DNA from: Herpetosiphonaceae bacterium
GTDB lineage: Bacteria > Chloroflexota > Chloroflexia > Chloroflexales > Kallotenuaceae
Length of the DNA: 64,000 bases
Assembly: GCA_036374795.1 (NCBI GenBank)
Contig: DASUTC010000123.1
Span: 1-64,000 of the forward strand
Direction of reading: 5' to 3'
Part shown: piece by piece, positions 55,641-63,029 of the stretch
Layout: each line of letters starts with the position of its first letter
Position numbering within the stretch: the stretch's first letter is position 1
Notes under the pieces: generated by a model
Told to the model about the DNA's origin: nothing
The model's database searches: none
What the model saw: the letters and a program-made list of their open reading frames with translations, nothing else
Made by a program: the position numbers and the translations under genes

Positions 55641-56231
55641 ATGCGTGTCTATGGCAATCCGCAGAATCGTTGGGCAAATTGGCTGACCGCCATTTTGATT
55701 TTCGTCTTCCTTGTCGCGCTGATCCAGATCATCGAGCGGCGCGGCCCCGCTCAGGAGCGCCTGCTACAGCAGCAGTTCGCGGCCAGCCCTCCGCCCGCCG
55801 ACGCTGGAACCATTCCGCTTCCGCCGATCCCCACCGATATGGTCGCCCTGGCGCGCACGACCACCGCGCGGCTGCTAGGCGGTCAGGCAGGAGCGCCCTT
55901 GAACTCGGTTGCGCAGAACGAGACGCTCCGGGTGCGCGTCGATAGCGTCAAGGCCGAGGGCGAAACGCTGCGGATGACCGGCACCGCCACGAACATTGGT
56001 ACAGCGCCCGCCCAGGTTTCGCTCGATGCGTTCAAGTTCATCGACGCCTCCGGCACGGTCTACGCATCCTCCGGTGGGCCAAGCACCACGCTGGAGCCTG
56101 GGCAGCAAGCGCCGCTCGATATTACGCTGCCGATTGCCAACCCGACCGTGCTCAAGCTCGAGGTGGAGCAGCCAGACCAGGGCAAGATCGAGCTGCAACT
56201 GCTCAACACGCCGCCCACGCCGACGCCATAG
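55641..56231 (+). CDS. Membrane-anchored protein with DUF4352-like domain
   Basis: The 196-residue product has one N-terminal membrane segment (about 14-31, WLTAILIFVFLVALIQII), a Pro-rich linker, and a C-terminal domain of about 100 residues. That domain has an immunoglobulin-like pattern: ETLRVRVDSVKAEGETLRMTGTATNIGTAPAQVSLDAF, with TTLEPGQQAPLDITLP later. This resembles DUF4352/telokin-like outer domains, weakly recalled. It would face outwards. The ATG at 55641 follows GAGGC; an upstream in-frame start at 55593 lacks a ribosome site. Function is unknown and it appears monocistronic. Confidence 0.8.
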   Translation: MRVYGNPQNRWANWLTAILIFVFLVALIQIIERRGPAQERLLQQQFAASPPPADAGTIPLPPIPTDMVALARTTTARLLGGQAGAPLNSVAQNETLRVRVDSVKAEGETLRMTGTATNIGTAPAQVSLDAFKFIDASGTVYASSGGPSTTLEPGQQAPLDITLPIANPTVLKLEVEQPDQGKIELQLLNTPPTPTP

Positions 56232-56249
56232 CGCCGCGAGGTCGGGGAA

Positions 56250-56425
56250 TGAAAGAATCGAGAAACAAACGAAAGAGCAAAGGAACGAGCACTAGGCACC
56301 CAATTCCCCATCACCGCGCAACGAACGCAGAGGCCCGCCTGACCGCAGGCAAGGCGGGTGCCCTCCGGGCGCGGGGTACACGCTGGGCGGCGATTGGGGT
56401 ACGGGCCTGAGCTCAGAACCCGAAA
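56250..56425. repeat. Heptad/GC composite repeat, copy 15, degenerate
   Basis: GAGAAACAAACGAAAGAGCAAAGGAACGAGC (56259-56289) is followed by CGGGTGCCCTCCGGGCGCGGGG (56355-56376) and GGGCCTGAGCTCAGAACCCGAAA (56403-56425). The block order is the same as in copies 3 and 7. It fills the gap between converging genes. Confidence 0.7.
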
Positions 56426-56426
56426 T

Positions 56427-56675
56427 TTAGAGCGCGCTGAACGCCACCTGAAGCATCCAGATCGCCAGGTATAGGGTAAACGCGGCGATCATCAGAATCG
56501 GCAGAACCACACCCAGCGCCGTCAGCACAAGCGAGCCAGGATTGGGCCGAACCATCCTGAAGCCGGGCAGCACCTCGTCTTTAAGCGCCAGCCAGCCGCT
56601 CCAGAGCATCAAGCCAGCGGCTCCAGCCGCCACGACCGCCAGACCGAGAACCAGGACTACTCCGATGATCGTCAC
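56427..56675 (-). CDS. Small two-helix membrane protein
   Basis: The 82-residue product is unrecognised. It has two hydrophobic segments (about 4-27 and 47-75) joined by the charged loop LALKDEVLPGFRMVRPNPG. The start is GTG at 56675 after AAAGGATGG. It lies 22 bp after the stop of the WD40-like lipoprotein gene and ends next to a repeat, so it is the third gene of a regulator - lipoprotein - membrane protein unit. Confidence 0.7.
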   Translation of the reverse strand: MTIIGVVLVLGLAVVAAGAAGLMLWSGWLALKDEVLPGFRMVRPNPGSLVLTALGVVLPILMIAAFTLYLAIWMLQVAFSAL

Positions 56676-56697
56676 GCTGCCATCCTTTCTGCTTCGG

Positions 56698-58464
56698 CTA
56701 CTGCGTCGCCACCTGCAAGCCGGTCACGGCAGCATCGGCTGCCCATAGCTCAGCCCGATTCGTGCCGTCGCTCGACATGGCCCAGATCGTACTGACATCA
56801 TCCGGCTCCGGCTCGACGTACGCGCCCCGCACACCCGTCGCCTCCGATGGCGTCCGCACGTAGAGCAGCGTATCGCCCACCACCGCCGCCGCGCCGATCG
56901 CCGCGTTGGTATCGCCCGCAGCCAGCGCCTCGATCGTGCCCTGCGGCGAGCGACGATGCACCGTGTAGCTCAGCACCGTCTCCGAGGGACACTGCGCCGT
57001 CAGGTAGATCAGCCCCGCCGAGGTGAACGCCAGCGGACGCTGCCAGAAGCCGCGCTTCTCGGCGGCGACCTGCGTCCCGTCAGGTCGCAGGACTACCAGA
57101 TCCGCGCCATCGTCGGCGGCGTGCAGCGCCTCGATCGCCAGCAGCCCATCGACGGGATCGACCACAAAGTCTCCCACGCCGCGATACTCCGCGCCGGTTA
57201 GCAACTGCGCCGTGATCTCGCGCTCGTCGCCGTCGGTTTCGCGCACGTAGATGCTGTTCTGGCCGCTATCGTTGCGTGCCCGATAAACCAGGCGCCCGTC
57301 GGGCAGCCAGCGTGGCTGGAAGCGGCTCCACTCGTCGATCCCGTTTGTCGCCGCCGTTACCTCGCCGCCGACGACCGGCAGCGTAAAGACTTGCAGGACC
57401 GCAGGCGGGCTAGCGGCGACGTTGGCGGTAAAGGCGATCGTTTTGCCGCTGGCCGCAAAGACTGGCTCGGCGCAGCCGCCGATGTCGGCAAGCTGGCGCG
57501 GATCAGAGCCGTTGGCCTGCATCACCCAGAGCGTCGCCCGCACATCGTAGGGCAGCGCAAACGGCTCGACATCCGCAGCGGCGCGACACACGGCCAGCAG
57601 CGTGCCATCGGGGCTGACCGCCAGGCCGATCTCAAGCTCCGGCGTTTCCACCACCGGCTGTGCGCGCCCCGCTTCGAGACGATACACATCACCATCTTTG
57701 AGGAAGAAGACTGGCCTGTCGCTCTCCGGCGCGGCTCCGGCCTCCTCGCCGAGCGGATCGTTGGCGGGCGGATAGACCGCGCTACGCGCCACCTCGACGA
57801 TCAGCTCGTTGTCCTCAACGCGCACCCTGAATGGATGCGGCTCGCCAAGACCGATCCCCAGGATCGCGCCCCGGCTCTCCAGCGGATCGGCGGCGAAGGC
57901 CACTCGTTCGAGGATACCGCTGGGCGTGATCTCCATCGTCTGTGTGAGCGGCGATGCGGCGAAGAGATCGTCGTGCAGCCAATCGTCGAGGTGCAGCGCG
58001 ATCATTGCCTGGCCCGGCGCGTCGGTCGAGCCATAGCTGACCGCTGTCGGCCACGCCGCGCCGAACATGCAGGCTGCCGTGCCATGCAGCAGGCCATCGG
58101 TGTCGGTAAAAACGAAAGTGAGCTGCTCGAACTGAGGCAGATCGGCGGCGCGGATTTCGCTCAGCCGCGCGCTAAACTGCGCGCCAGCGCCTGACCCGAA
58201 CGTGCGGCGGCAGTAGGAAACATCGACCAGCGCCTGGCCCGGATCGGCCACGGCGGTCGTCGTCTCTTCGCTTGGCGCGACAGTCTCAACCGGTACCGCT
58301 GTCGCCGTCGCCGTCGGCTCGACCGTCGCGGTCGGCGGAGCGGCTGTCGGCTGAGGAGTGGGCGCGTTCGCCGTCTGGCGGTTGATGGGGGCCGGAGGCG
58401 TCGCATCCACGGCGCAGGCCGCCAGCAACAACAGGCATATCGGCAGCAGCCAGCGATGTTTCAT
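56698..58464 (-). CDS. Lipoprotein with TolB/WD40-like beta-propeller region
   Basis: The 588-residue product has a signal peptide with lipobox (LLLLAACAVD, Cys at residue 17), a Pro/Thr/Ala-rich spacer (about 20-75) and a domain with a GerMN-like or spore-germination-like feel (about 80-235; uncertain). A beta-propeller-like region (about 250-585) with TolB-type strands follows, such as LAVSPDGTLLAVCRA, PVFAASGKTIAFTANV and RFQPRWLPDGRLVYRA. It would be anchored outside the membrane and bind a partner or ligand. The ATG lies 5 bp after the stop of the NarL-type regulator, so the two are coupled. Confidence 0.85.
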   Translation of the reverse strand: MKHRWLLPICLLLLAACAVDATPPAPINRQTANAPTPQPTAAPPTATVEPTATATAVPVETVAPSEETTTAVADPGQALVDVSYCRRTFGSGAGAQFSARLSEIRAADLPQFEQLTFVFTDTDGLLHGTAACMFGAAWPTAVSYGSTDAPGQAMIALHLDDWLHDDLFAASPLTQTMEITPSGILERVAFAADPLESRGAILGIGLGEPHPFRVRVEDNELIVEVARSAVYPPANDPLGEEAGAAPESDRPVFFLKDGDVYRLEAGRAQPVVETPELEIGLAVSPDGTLLAVCRAAADVEPFALPYDVRATLWVMQANGSDPRQLADIGGCAEPVFAASGKTIAFTANVAASPPAVLQVFTLPVVGGEVTAATNGIDEWSRFQPRWLPDGRLVYRARNDSGQNSIYVRETDGDEREITAQLLTGAEYRGVGDFVVDPVDGLLAIEALHAADDGADLVVLRPDGTQVAAEKRGFWQRPLAFTSAGLIYLTAQCPSETVLSYTVHRRSPQGTIEALAAGDTNAAIGAAAVVGDTLLYVRTPSEATGVRGAYVEPEPDDVSTIWAMSSDGTNRAELWAADAAVTGLQVATQ

Positions 58465-58469
58465 GCGCG

Positions 58470-59159
58470 CTATGCCCGCTCGCTTTGATTGACCTTGATC
58501 CAGCCGCGCCGCATCGCAAACACCACCGCCTGCGTGCGGTCGTTGACGGCCAGCTTGCGCAAGATCGACGAGATGTGATTTTTGACGGTCTGGTTGCTGA
58601 TGTTGAGCCGCACCGCGATCTCTTTGTTGGTCCGCCCGGCAGCGACCAGCTCCAGCACCTCGATCTCGCGCGGAGACAGCGGCGAGTAGATGTTATCGCC
58701 CTGCTCTTCGGCGCTCAGCGCGCGAAACTCCTCCAGCACCGACGCGGCCATCTGGGGCACCGACAGCACCAGATCGTTGATCGGATAGTCGCCCCGGCGC
58801 ACGTTTTGCAGCACCTTCAGCAGATCTTCCCAGGGCACGTTGCGCGGAATAAACGCGGCAACGCCCGCGCGCAGCGCTTTGATCATCAGCCGCTCGTCCT
58901 GATCGGCGCTGAGCAGCACGATGCCGATGTTCGGATGACTCCGTTTGATCGCCCGCGCGACCTCCAGACCGTTCACGCCCGGCAGATCGATCTCGATCAA
59001 CACAATGTCAGGATCGGTGTAATCGACAAGCTGAATGGCTTGCTGTCCATTACCAGCCTCACCGGTGATCCGAAATTCGGGATGCCCGGATAAATGATAA
59101 CGCAAGCCCTGACGAAATAGCGGATGGGCATGCACAAGAACGACGCCTGATTTGCTCAC
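58470..59159 (-). CDS. NarL/LuxR-type regulator with degenerate receiver domain
   Basis: The 229-residue product has a receiver-like domain (1-125) and an intact LuxR helix-turn-helix (LSPREIEVLELVAAGRTNKEIAVRLNI and TVKNHISSILRKL). The phosphorylation residues are changed: the acidic pair is His10-Ala11 (LVHAHPLFRQGL), the acceptor Asp is Glu56 (IVLIEIDLPG) and the conserved Lys is Arg (FIPRNVP). It is therefore probably not switched by phosphorylation. Glu56 may mimic the phosphorylated state. The start is GTG at 59159 with GGGAGGG 5 nt upstream; the frame's extension to 59411 overlaps the purB promoter. It heads a unit with the lipoprotein. Confidence 0.92.
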   Translation of the reverse strand: MSKSGVVLVHAHPLFRQGLRYHLSGHPEFRITGEAGNGQQAIQLVDYTDPDIVLIEIDLPGVNGLEVARAIKRSHPNIGIVLLSADQDERLMIKALRAGVAAFIPRNVPWEDLLKVLQNVRRGDYPINDLVLSVPQMAASVLEEFRALSAEEQGDNIYSPLSPREIEVLELVAAGRTNKEIAVRLNISNQTVKNHISSILRKLAVNDRTQAVVFAMRRGWIKVNQSERA

Positions 59160-59368
59160 CGCAACCCTCCCTTCCTCCGCGCATCCTGTAACAGCCAACC
59201 ATGGAGGCAAACAACATAAGAAGATGGTGATAAGTTCAGATTGACGAGCATGATTCCTCGAAACAACGGATGTACATTGGTACAACAAATTTTTAAGCAA
59301 TGCTGGCAGGAAAGCAGCGGCATTATACGCTAAGCGCAGACCGTCTCGCAAACGTTTATCGCTGAGTA

Positions 59369-59377
59369 TGCTACCAT
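59369..59377 (+). promoter_or_regulatory. Extended -10 promoter of purB
   Basis: TGCTACCAT (59369-59377) lies 32 nt before the ATG, leaving room for GAAGGAG. It is divergent from the NarL-type regulator gene. Confidence 0.4.
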
Positions 59378-59409
59378 ATCTTGACAACCTCTGCGAAGGA
59401 GTTGCCATC

Positions 59410-60774
59410 ATGCAAACAGCATTAGATACATTATCGCCGCTCGATGGTCGTTATGCGGCAGATGTCGCACCGCTCCGCGCGTACCTGACCGAGGCGGCGC
59501 TGTATCGCGCCCGCGTTCAGGTCGAGATCGAGTACCTGATTTTTCTTTCCCGCTCGCCGCAGGTCCACTTCGTCCCCCCGCTCGACGCCGCCCAGCAGGC
59601 GTCGCTCCGCGCGCTGTATCGCCACTTCTCGCCGGACGATGCGGCGGCGATTGCCGCGTGGGACCAGCGCGTCAATCACGACGTGAAGGCGGTCGAGTAC
59701 TGGCTCCGCGAGCGGCTGACCGCGCTGGGCATGGCTCAGTGGAACGAGGCGCTTCACTGGGCGCTGACCTCGGAAGACGTGAACAACCTGGCCTATGCGC
59801 TGCTGGTGCGAGAAGCGCGCGACAAGGTGCTGGTGCCCGCAGTCGCCGAGATTTATGTCATGCTGCGCGACTTCGCGCTCGCCTATGCCGACCTGCCGAT
59901 GCTCTCGCGCACCCACGGCCAGCCCGCCACGCCGACGACGCTCGGCAAGGAGCTGAACGTCTTTGCCCATCGCCTGGGCCGCGCCAACGATACCGTAGCC
60001 CGCGTGGTGCTGACCGCCAAGCTGAATGGCGCGACCGGCACCTACGCCGCCCAGGTGTCCGCGCTGCCGGAGGTCGACTGGATTCGCTTTAGCCAGGCGT
60101 TTATCCGCTTCCTTGAGCTATCGCCGACGCTGCTGACCACGCAGATCGAGCCGCACGATTCGCTGGCCGAGCTCTGCGATGCGCTACGTCGCGTCAACAC
60201 GATCTTGCTGGATCTCGATATGGATATGTGGCGCTACATCAGCGACGGCTACTTTGTGCAGCGCCTGGCTGCCAACGAAGTCGGCTCGTCCACGATGCCG
60301 CACAAGGTCAATCCGATCAACTTCGAGAACAGCGAGGGCAACCTTCAGGTCGCCAATGCGCTGCTTGAGCTGCTGAGCCGCAAGCTGCCCGTCTCGCGGT
60401 TGCAGCGCGATCTCTCGGACAGCACGGTGCTGCGAACGCTCGGCACGGCCTTCGGGCATAGCCTGGTCGGGTATCGCCGCGCGCTGCGCGGCCTTGAGCG
60501 GGTCCAGCCCAGCGAGGCAACGATCCGCCAAGAGCTGGCGTCGCATCCCGAAGTGCTGGCCGAGGCAATCCAGACGATTCTGCGCCGCGAAGGCTACCCC
60601 GAACCCTACGAGGTGCTCAAGCGCCTGACCCGTGGACGCACGCCGACGCTGGACAATATTCGGCAGTTCATCGAGACTCTCGACGTAGCGCCGACGGTCA
60701 AGGCAGAACTGGCAGCGCTCACGCCTGAGGAGTACACCGGCCTGGCCGAGAAGCTGGCACGGCTGCAACCATAA
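59410..60774 (+). CDS. purB: Adenylosuccinate lyase
   Basis: The 454-residue enzyme makes AMP from adenylosuccinate and AICAR from SAICAR in purine synthesis. It has the fumarase/aspartase-superfamily signature SSTMPHKVNPINFENSEGN, HGQPATPTTLGKE (catalytic His region) and ALTSEDVNNLAYALLVR. Starting LSPLDGRYA and this length point to the Escherichia coli PurB subtype rather than the shorter Bacillus type. The ATG at 59410 follows GAAGGAG. It is monocistronic with a downstream terminator; no other pur gene is present in the window. Confidence 0.96.
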   Translation: MQTALDTLSPLDGRYAADVAPLRAYLTEAALYRARVQVEIEYLIFLSRSPQVHFVPPLDAAQQASLRALYRHFSPDDAAAIAAWDQRVNHDVKAVEYWLRERLTALGMAQWNEALHWALTSEDVNNLAYALLVREARDKVLVPAVAEIYVMLRDFALAYADLPMLSRTHGQPATPTTLGKELNVFAHRLGRANDTVARVVLTAKLNGATGTYAAQVSALPEVDWIRFSQAFIRFLELSPTLLTTQIEPHDSLAELCDALRRVNTILLDLDMDMWRYISDGYFVQRLAANEVGSSTMPHKVNPINFENSEGNLQVANALLELLSRKLPVSRLQRDLSDSTVLRTLGTAFGHSLVGYRRALRGLERVQPSEATIRQELASHPEVLAEAIQTILRREGYPEPYEVLKRLTRGRTPTLDNIRQFIETLDVAPTVKAELAALTPEEYTGLAEKLARLQP

Positions 60775-60952
60775 GCCTTGTCGGGGCGTAGGTCTGAGTA
60801 CTAGCGTTAGTTTGACCTGCCTTCCTATGGCATGCTGTTAGGGCATGTAGTATTGTTTAAAGCGTCTTCTTGGTCCGAAAGCGACAGGTCCACTGCACTT
60901 AGCGCTGAGCGCCGCCTGCTCGTGATCCAGCCGGGAGCAATCTGTATGAAAT

Positions 60953-60986
60953 AGCGCTACGAATCGACTCGTAGCGCTGTTTCGTT
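60953..60986. terminator. Bidirectional terminator between purB and the flavin reductase
   Basis: A perfect 10-bp stem AGCGCTACGA/TCGTAGCGCT (60953-60962 with 60969-60978) is followed by GTTTCGTTGTG on the plus strand and ATTTCATAC on the minus strand. It separates converging genes. Confidence 0.7.
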
Positions 60987-60994
60987 GTGTATGG

Positions 60995-61501
60995 CTAAGC
61001 AAGCTGATGGTAGCCGCTGCGGAAGTAGAGCAGCGGACGGCCCTCGCGAGGAACCTCTGTCCGCAGCACCTCGCCGACAAAGATCGTATGATCGCCGCCC
61101 GGAAACTTCTCGGCCAGGCGACACTCGATCGTCGCCAGCGCGCCGTCGAGCAGCGGCAGACCTTTGTGCCCGCTATGGTAGGCAACCTTTGAGAATTTAT
61201 CAAGCTCGCGGCTGGCAAAATGGCGTGAAAGCCACTCGCCGTCTTCCGCCAGGATATTGATGGCAAACATCCCAGAGCGCTCGATCAGCTCATGGCTGTT
61301 GACTCGCCGATCGATACAGATCAAGACCAGCGGCGGCTCTAACGACAACGAACAAAAGGAGCTGACGGTTATTCCGTGACAAAACCCTTCGTGGCACGTG
61401 GTGACAACGGTGACGCCTGAGGCGAAATGTCCCATGACACGGCGAAAGTCTGCCTGATCGATGCTCACATGACGCTCCTGTTTAAGCTCTACAATCGCCA
61501 T
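60995..61501 (-). CDS. Flavin reductase-like domain protein
   Basis: The 168-residue split-barrel FMN-binding protein has VMGHFASGVTVVTT, GITVSSFCSLSLEPPLVLICI (flavin-binding region), SGMFAINILAEDGEWLSRHFAS and the C-terminal PLLYFRSGYHQL. Members reduce FMN or FAD with NAD(P)H, usually for a partner monooxygenase. No partner gene is in the window. The ATG at 61501 is preferred to a TTG at 61528. It converges on purB across a shared terminator. Confidence 0.93.
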   Translation of the reverse strand: MAIVELKQERHVSIDQADFRRVMGHFASGVTVVTTCHEGFCHGITVSSFCSLSLEPPLVLICIDRRVNSHELIERSGMFAINILAEDGEWLSRHFASRELDKFSKVAYHSGHKGLPLLDGALATIECRLAEKFPGGDHTIFVGEVLRTEVPREGRPLLYFRSGYHQLA

Positions 61502-61705
61502 TGTACAAAGGGTACCATAAGCCTGCAAATAGTGCTGCTCCGATTCCCAGGACCCATCAGGCCTGCGCCGCGCTCAACGCGCTGTGAGGACATGGTGGCC
61601 GCCGCTTCCAGCTCGAAACGCGCAACCTGGAACTCCTGTTTCCCGACCAGGCGCAGTGATTCCGCATTAACCATCCTTCGGTAGAGCGGTTCTTAATCTT
61701 TTTTC

Positions 61706-61742
61706 GTGTGTCGGTGCGCGCTTACAGGGCGCACCGACACAC
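61706..61742. other. Long perfect hairpin of unknown role
   Basis: A 14-bp perfect stem GTGTGTCGGTGCGC/GCGCACCGACACAC (61706-61719 with 61729-61742) has a 9-nt loop. Neither strand has a T-run after the stem; the TTTTTT on the plus strand precedes it. It is thus not an ordinary intrinsic terminator. A smaller hairpin CAGGCTTG/CAAGCCTG follows near 61772-61790. Confidence 0.6.
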
Positions 61743-61843
61743 CTTCATCCTAGGTCGTACCTTGCTGCCGCAGGCTTGTATCAAGCCTGTAGCTCCTTGA
61801 CGACACCAGTCCTGGCATCGAACGCCGGATTGTTCGACAAAGC

Positions 61844-61870
61844 AAAAAGCTATGGTCGAGTGACCATAGC
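61844..61870 (-). terminator. Terminator of the gene at 61897-62310
   Basis: The minus strand shows GCTATGGTC/GACCATAGC (61849-61857 with 61862-61870) with a 4-nt loop, followed by TTTTTGCTTTG. Confidence 0.85.
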
Positions 61871-61896
61871 CTTTGCTCGAAGCACGATCGCGAGGA

Positions 61897-62310
61897 TCAG
61901 GCGGCGTCTTTGAGGGAGCGCTCCTCGTCGATCGTCACGACGCTGGGCACGTACACAAACAGCAGCGTCGTCTGGCGGGTAAGCTCCACTGCCTCATCCA
62001 GATCAACCAGCGGCCTGCCGTCGTAGAGCAGCAGGTATTGCCCGGCGCTAAACGAGCGGCACGCTTGCGCGATGGCGAGCTGCTCATCCAGCGGCCCGAA
62101 GCCGATCTCAGCGCCGTTGGGCAGCAGCAGCGCCAGGGATGTCGTACACATGCCGCCGGCACGCGCCTTGCGCAACTCGGCCCGAACCTTCTCGGCGATT
62201 AATGCACGCGCCGTGATCGGGCCGCGAGTGAACAAAATATAGCACTGGCCGCTGGGTAGAACCGCCTGACCAGGTAATACCGTTGGAACACGTAGTGCGA
62301 TTGTTGCCAT
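61897..62310 (-). CDS. Hypothetical 137-residue protein
   Basis: I do not recognise this family. The product looks like a compact alpha/beta protein without signal peptide or membrane helices. It starts MATIALRVPTVLPGQAV and ends VVTIDEERSLKDAA. It contains a charged helix (LIAEKVRAELRKARAG) and two beta-strand pairs around SLALLLPNGAEIGFG and YLLLYDGRPLVDLDEAVEL. The ATG at 62310 has a strong GGAGGGG 6-8 nt upstream, and a clear terminator follows, so it is a well-expressed single gene. The longer frame to 62385 has no ribosome site. Confidence 0.75.
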   Translation of the reverse strand: MATIALRVPTVLPGQAVLPSGQCYILFTRGPITARALIAEKVRAELRKARAGGMCTTSLALLLPNGAEIGFGPLDEQLAIAQACRSFSAGQYLLLYDGRPLVDLDEAVELTRQTTLLFVYVPSVVTIDEERSLKDAA

Positions 62311-62430
62311 GCTAACCCCTCCACATCCGTTGTACGTACTCGGTTCAACTTGACAATAGCAGAGATTTGTGACAGCTACGGTCACAACTCTGGGCTGATC
62401 GTGCTATTCGTGCGTTTCGTCTTCCGATGG

Positions 62431-62436
62431 TAGAAT
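62431..62436 (+). promoter_or_regulatory. -10 box of a probably leaderless methyltransferase gene
   Basis: TAGAAT ends 8 nt before the ATG at 62445, with no Shine-Dalgarno between. The -35 region is weak. Confidence 0.4.
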
Positions 62437-62444
62437 GGACGACC

Positions 62445-63029
62445 ATGAGGAATTCGCGTTTTCAACTTCCAGCGTGGGCCTTTCTCAAAGGCTTTTTACG
62501 CGAACCACGCACGGTCGGCTCGATCGCGCCGTCGTCGCGCTGGCTGGTCGGCGCTATGCTGGACGAGGCAGGCGTTGATACAGCGCAGGTGATCGCGGAG
62601 TTTGGGCCGGGCACGGGTGTGTTCACCGACGAGATCATCCGGCGCATGCAGCCCGATGCGCGCCTGCTGGTCTTCGAGGTCCATCGTCCGTTTTTCGCCA
62701 GCCTCCGCGAGCGCATCCGCGATCCACGGGTTGAGCTGATCGCCGAATCGGCTGCCGAAGTCGGGCAGCATCTTCAGCGGCTGGGCCTGCAACAGATCGA
62801 TTGTATCGTTTCGGGCCTGCCCTTCACGTCGCTGCCGCGCCCGGTGACACACGCGATTTTACAGGCGACCGCTGCCGCGCTCCGGCCCGGCGGCGTCTTC
62901 GTCACCTACCAGTACACGCCCGTGCTGCGCGGCCTGCTGCGCTCGTACTTCCCGACAGCGCGCATCACCCGCTACGTCCTCCGCAACATTCCACCCGCGC
63001 TCGTTTTCGTCTGCCGCAAACCGGCATGA
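62445..63029 (+). CDS. SAM-dependent methyltransferase (PmtA / phospholipid N-methyltransferase-like)
   Basis: The 194-residue class I methyltransferase has the SAM motif VIAEFGPGTGVFTDEI, the acidic strand LLVFEVHRPFFASL, IDCIVSGLPF (post-II motif) and an N-terminal FLKGFLREPRTVGSIAPSSRWL. The last block is typical of bacterial PmtA-type phosphatidylethanolamine methyltransferases and related rRNA-dimethylase-like proteins. The lipid substrate is an inference. The ATG at 62445 seems leaderless. Its TGA overlaps the ATG of the following glycosyltransferase (ATGA), suggesting both act at the membrane. Confidence 0.88.
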   Translation: MRNSRFQLPAWAFLKGFLREPRTVGSIAPSSRWLVGAMLDEAGVDTAQVIAEFGPGTGVFTDEIIRRMQPDARLLVFEVHRPFFASLRERIRDPRVELIAESAAEVGQHLQRLGLQQIDCIVSGLPFTSLPRPVTHAILQATAAALRPGGVFVTYQYTPVLRGLLRSYFPTARITRYVLRNIPPALVFVCRKPA

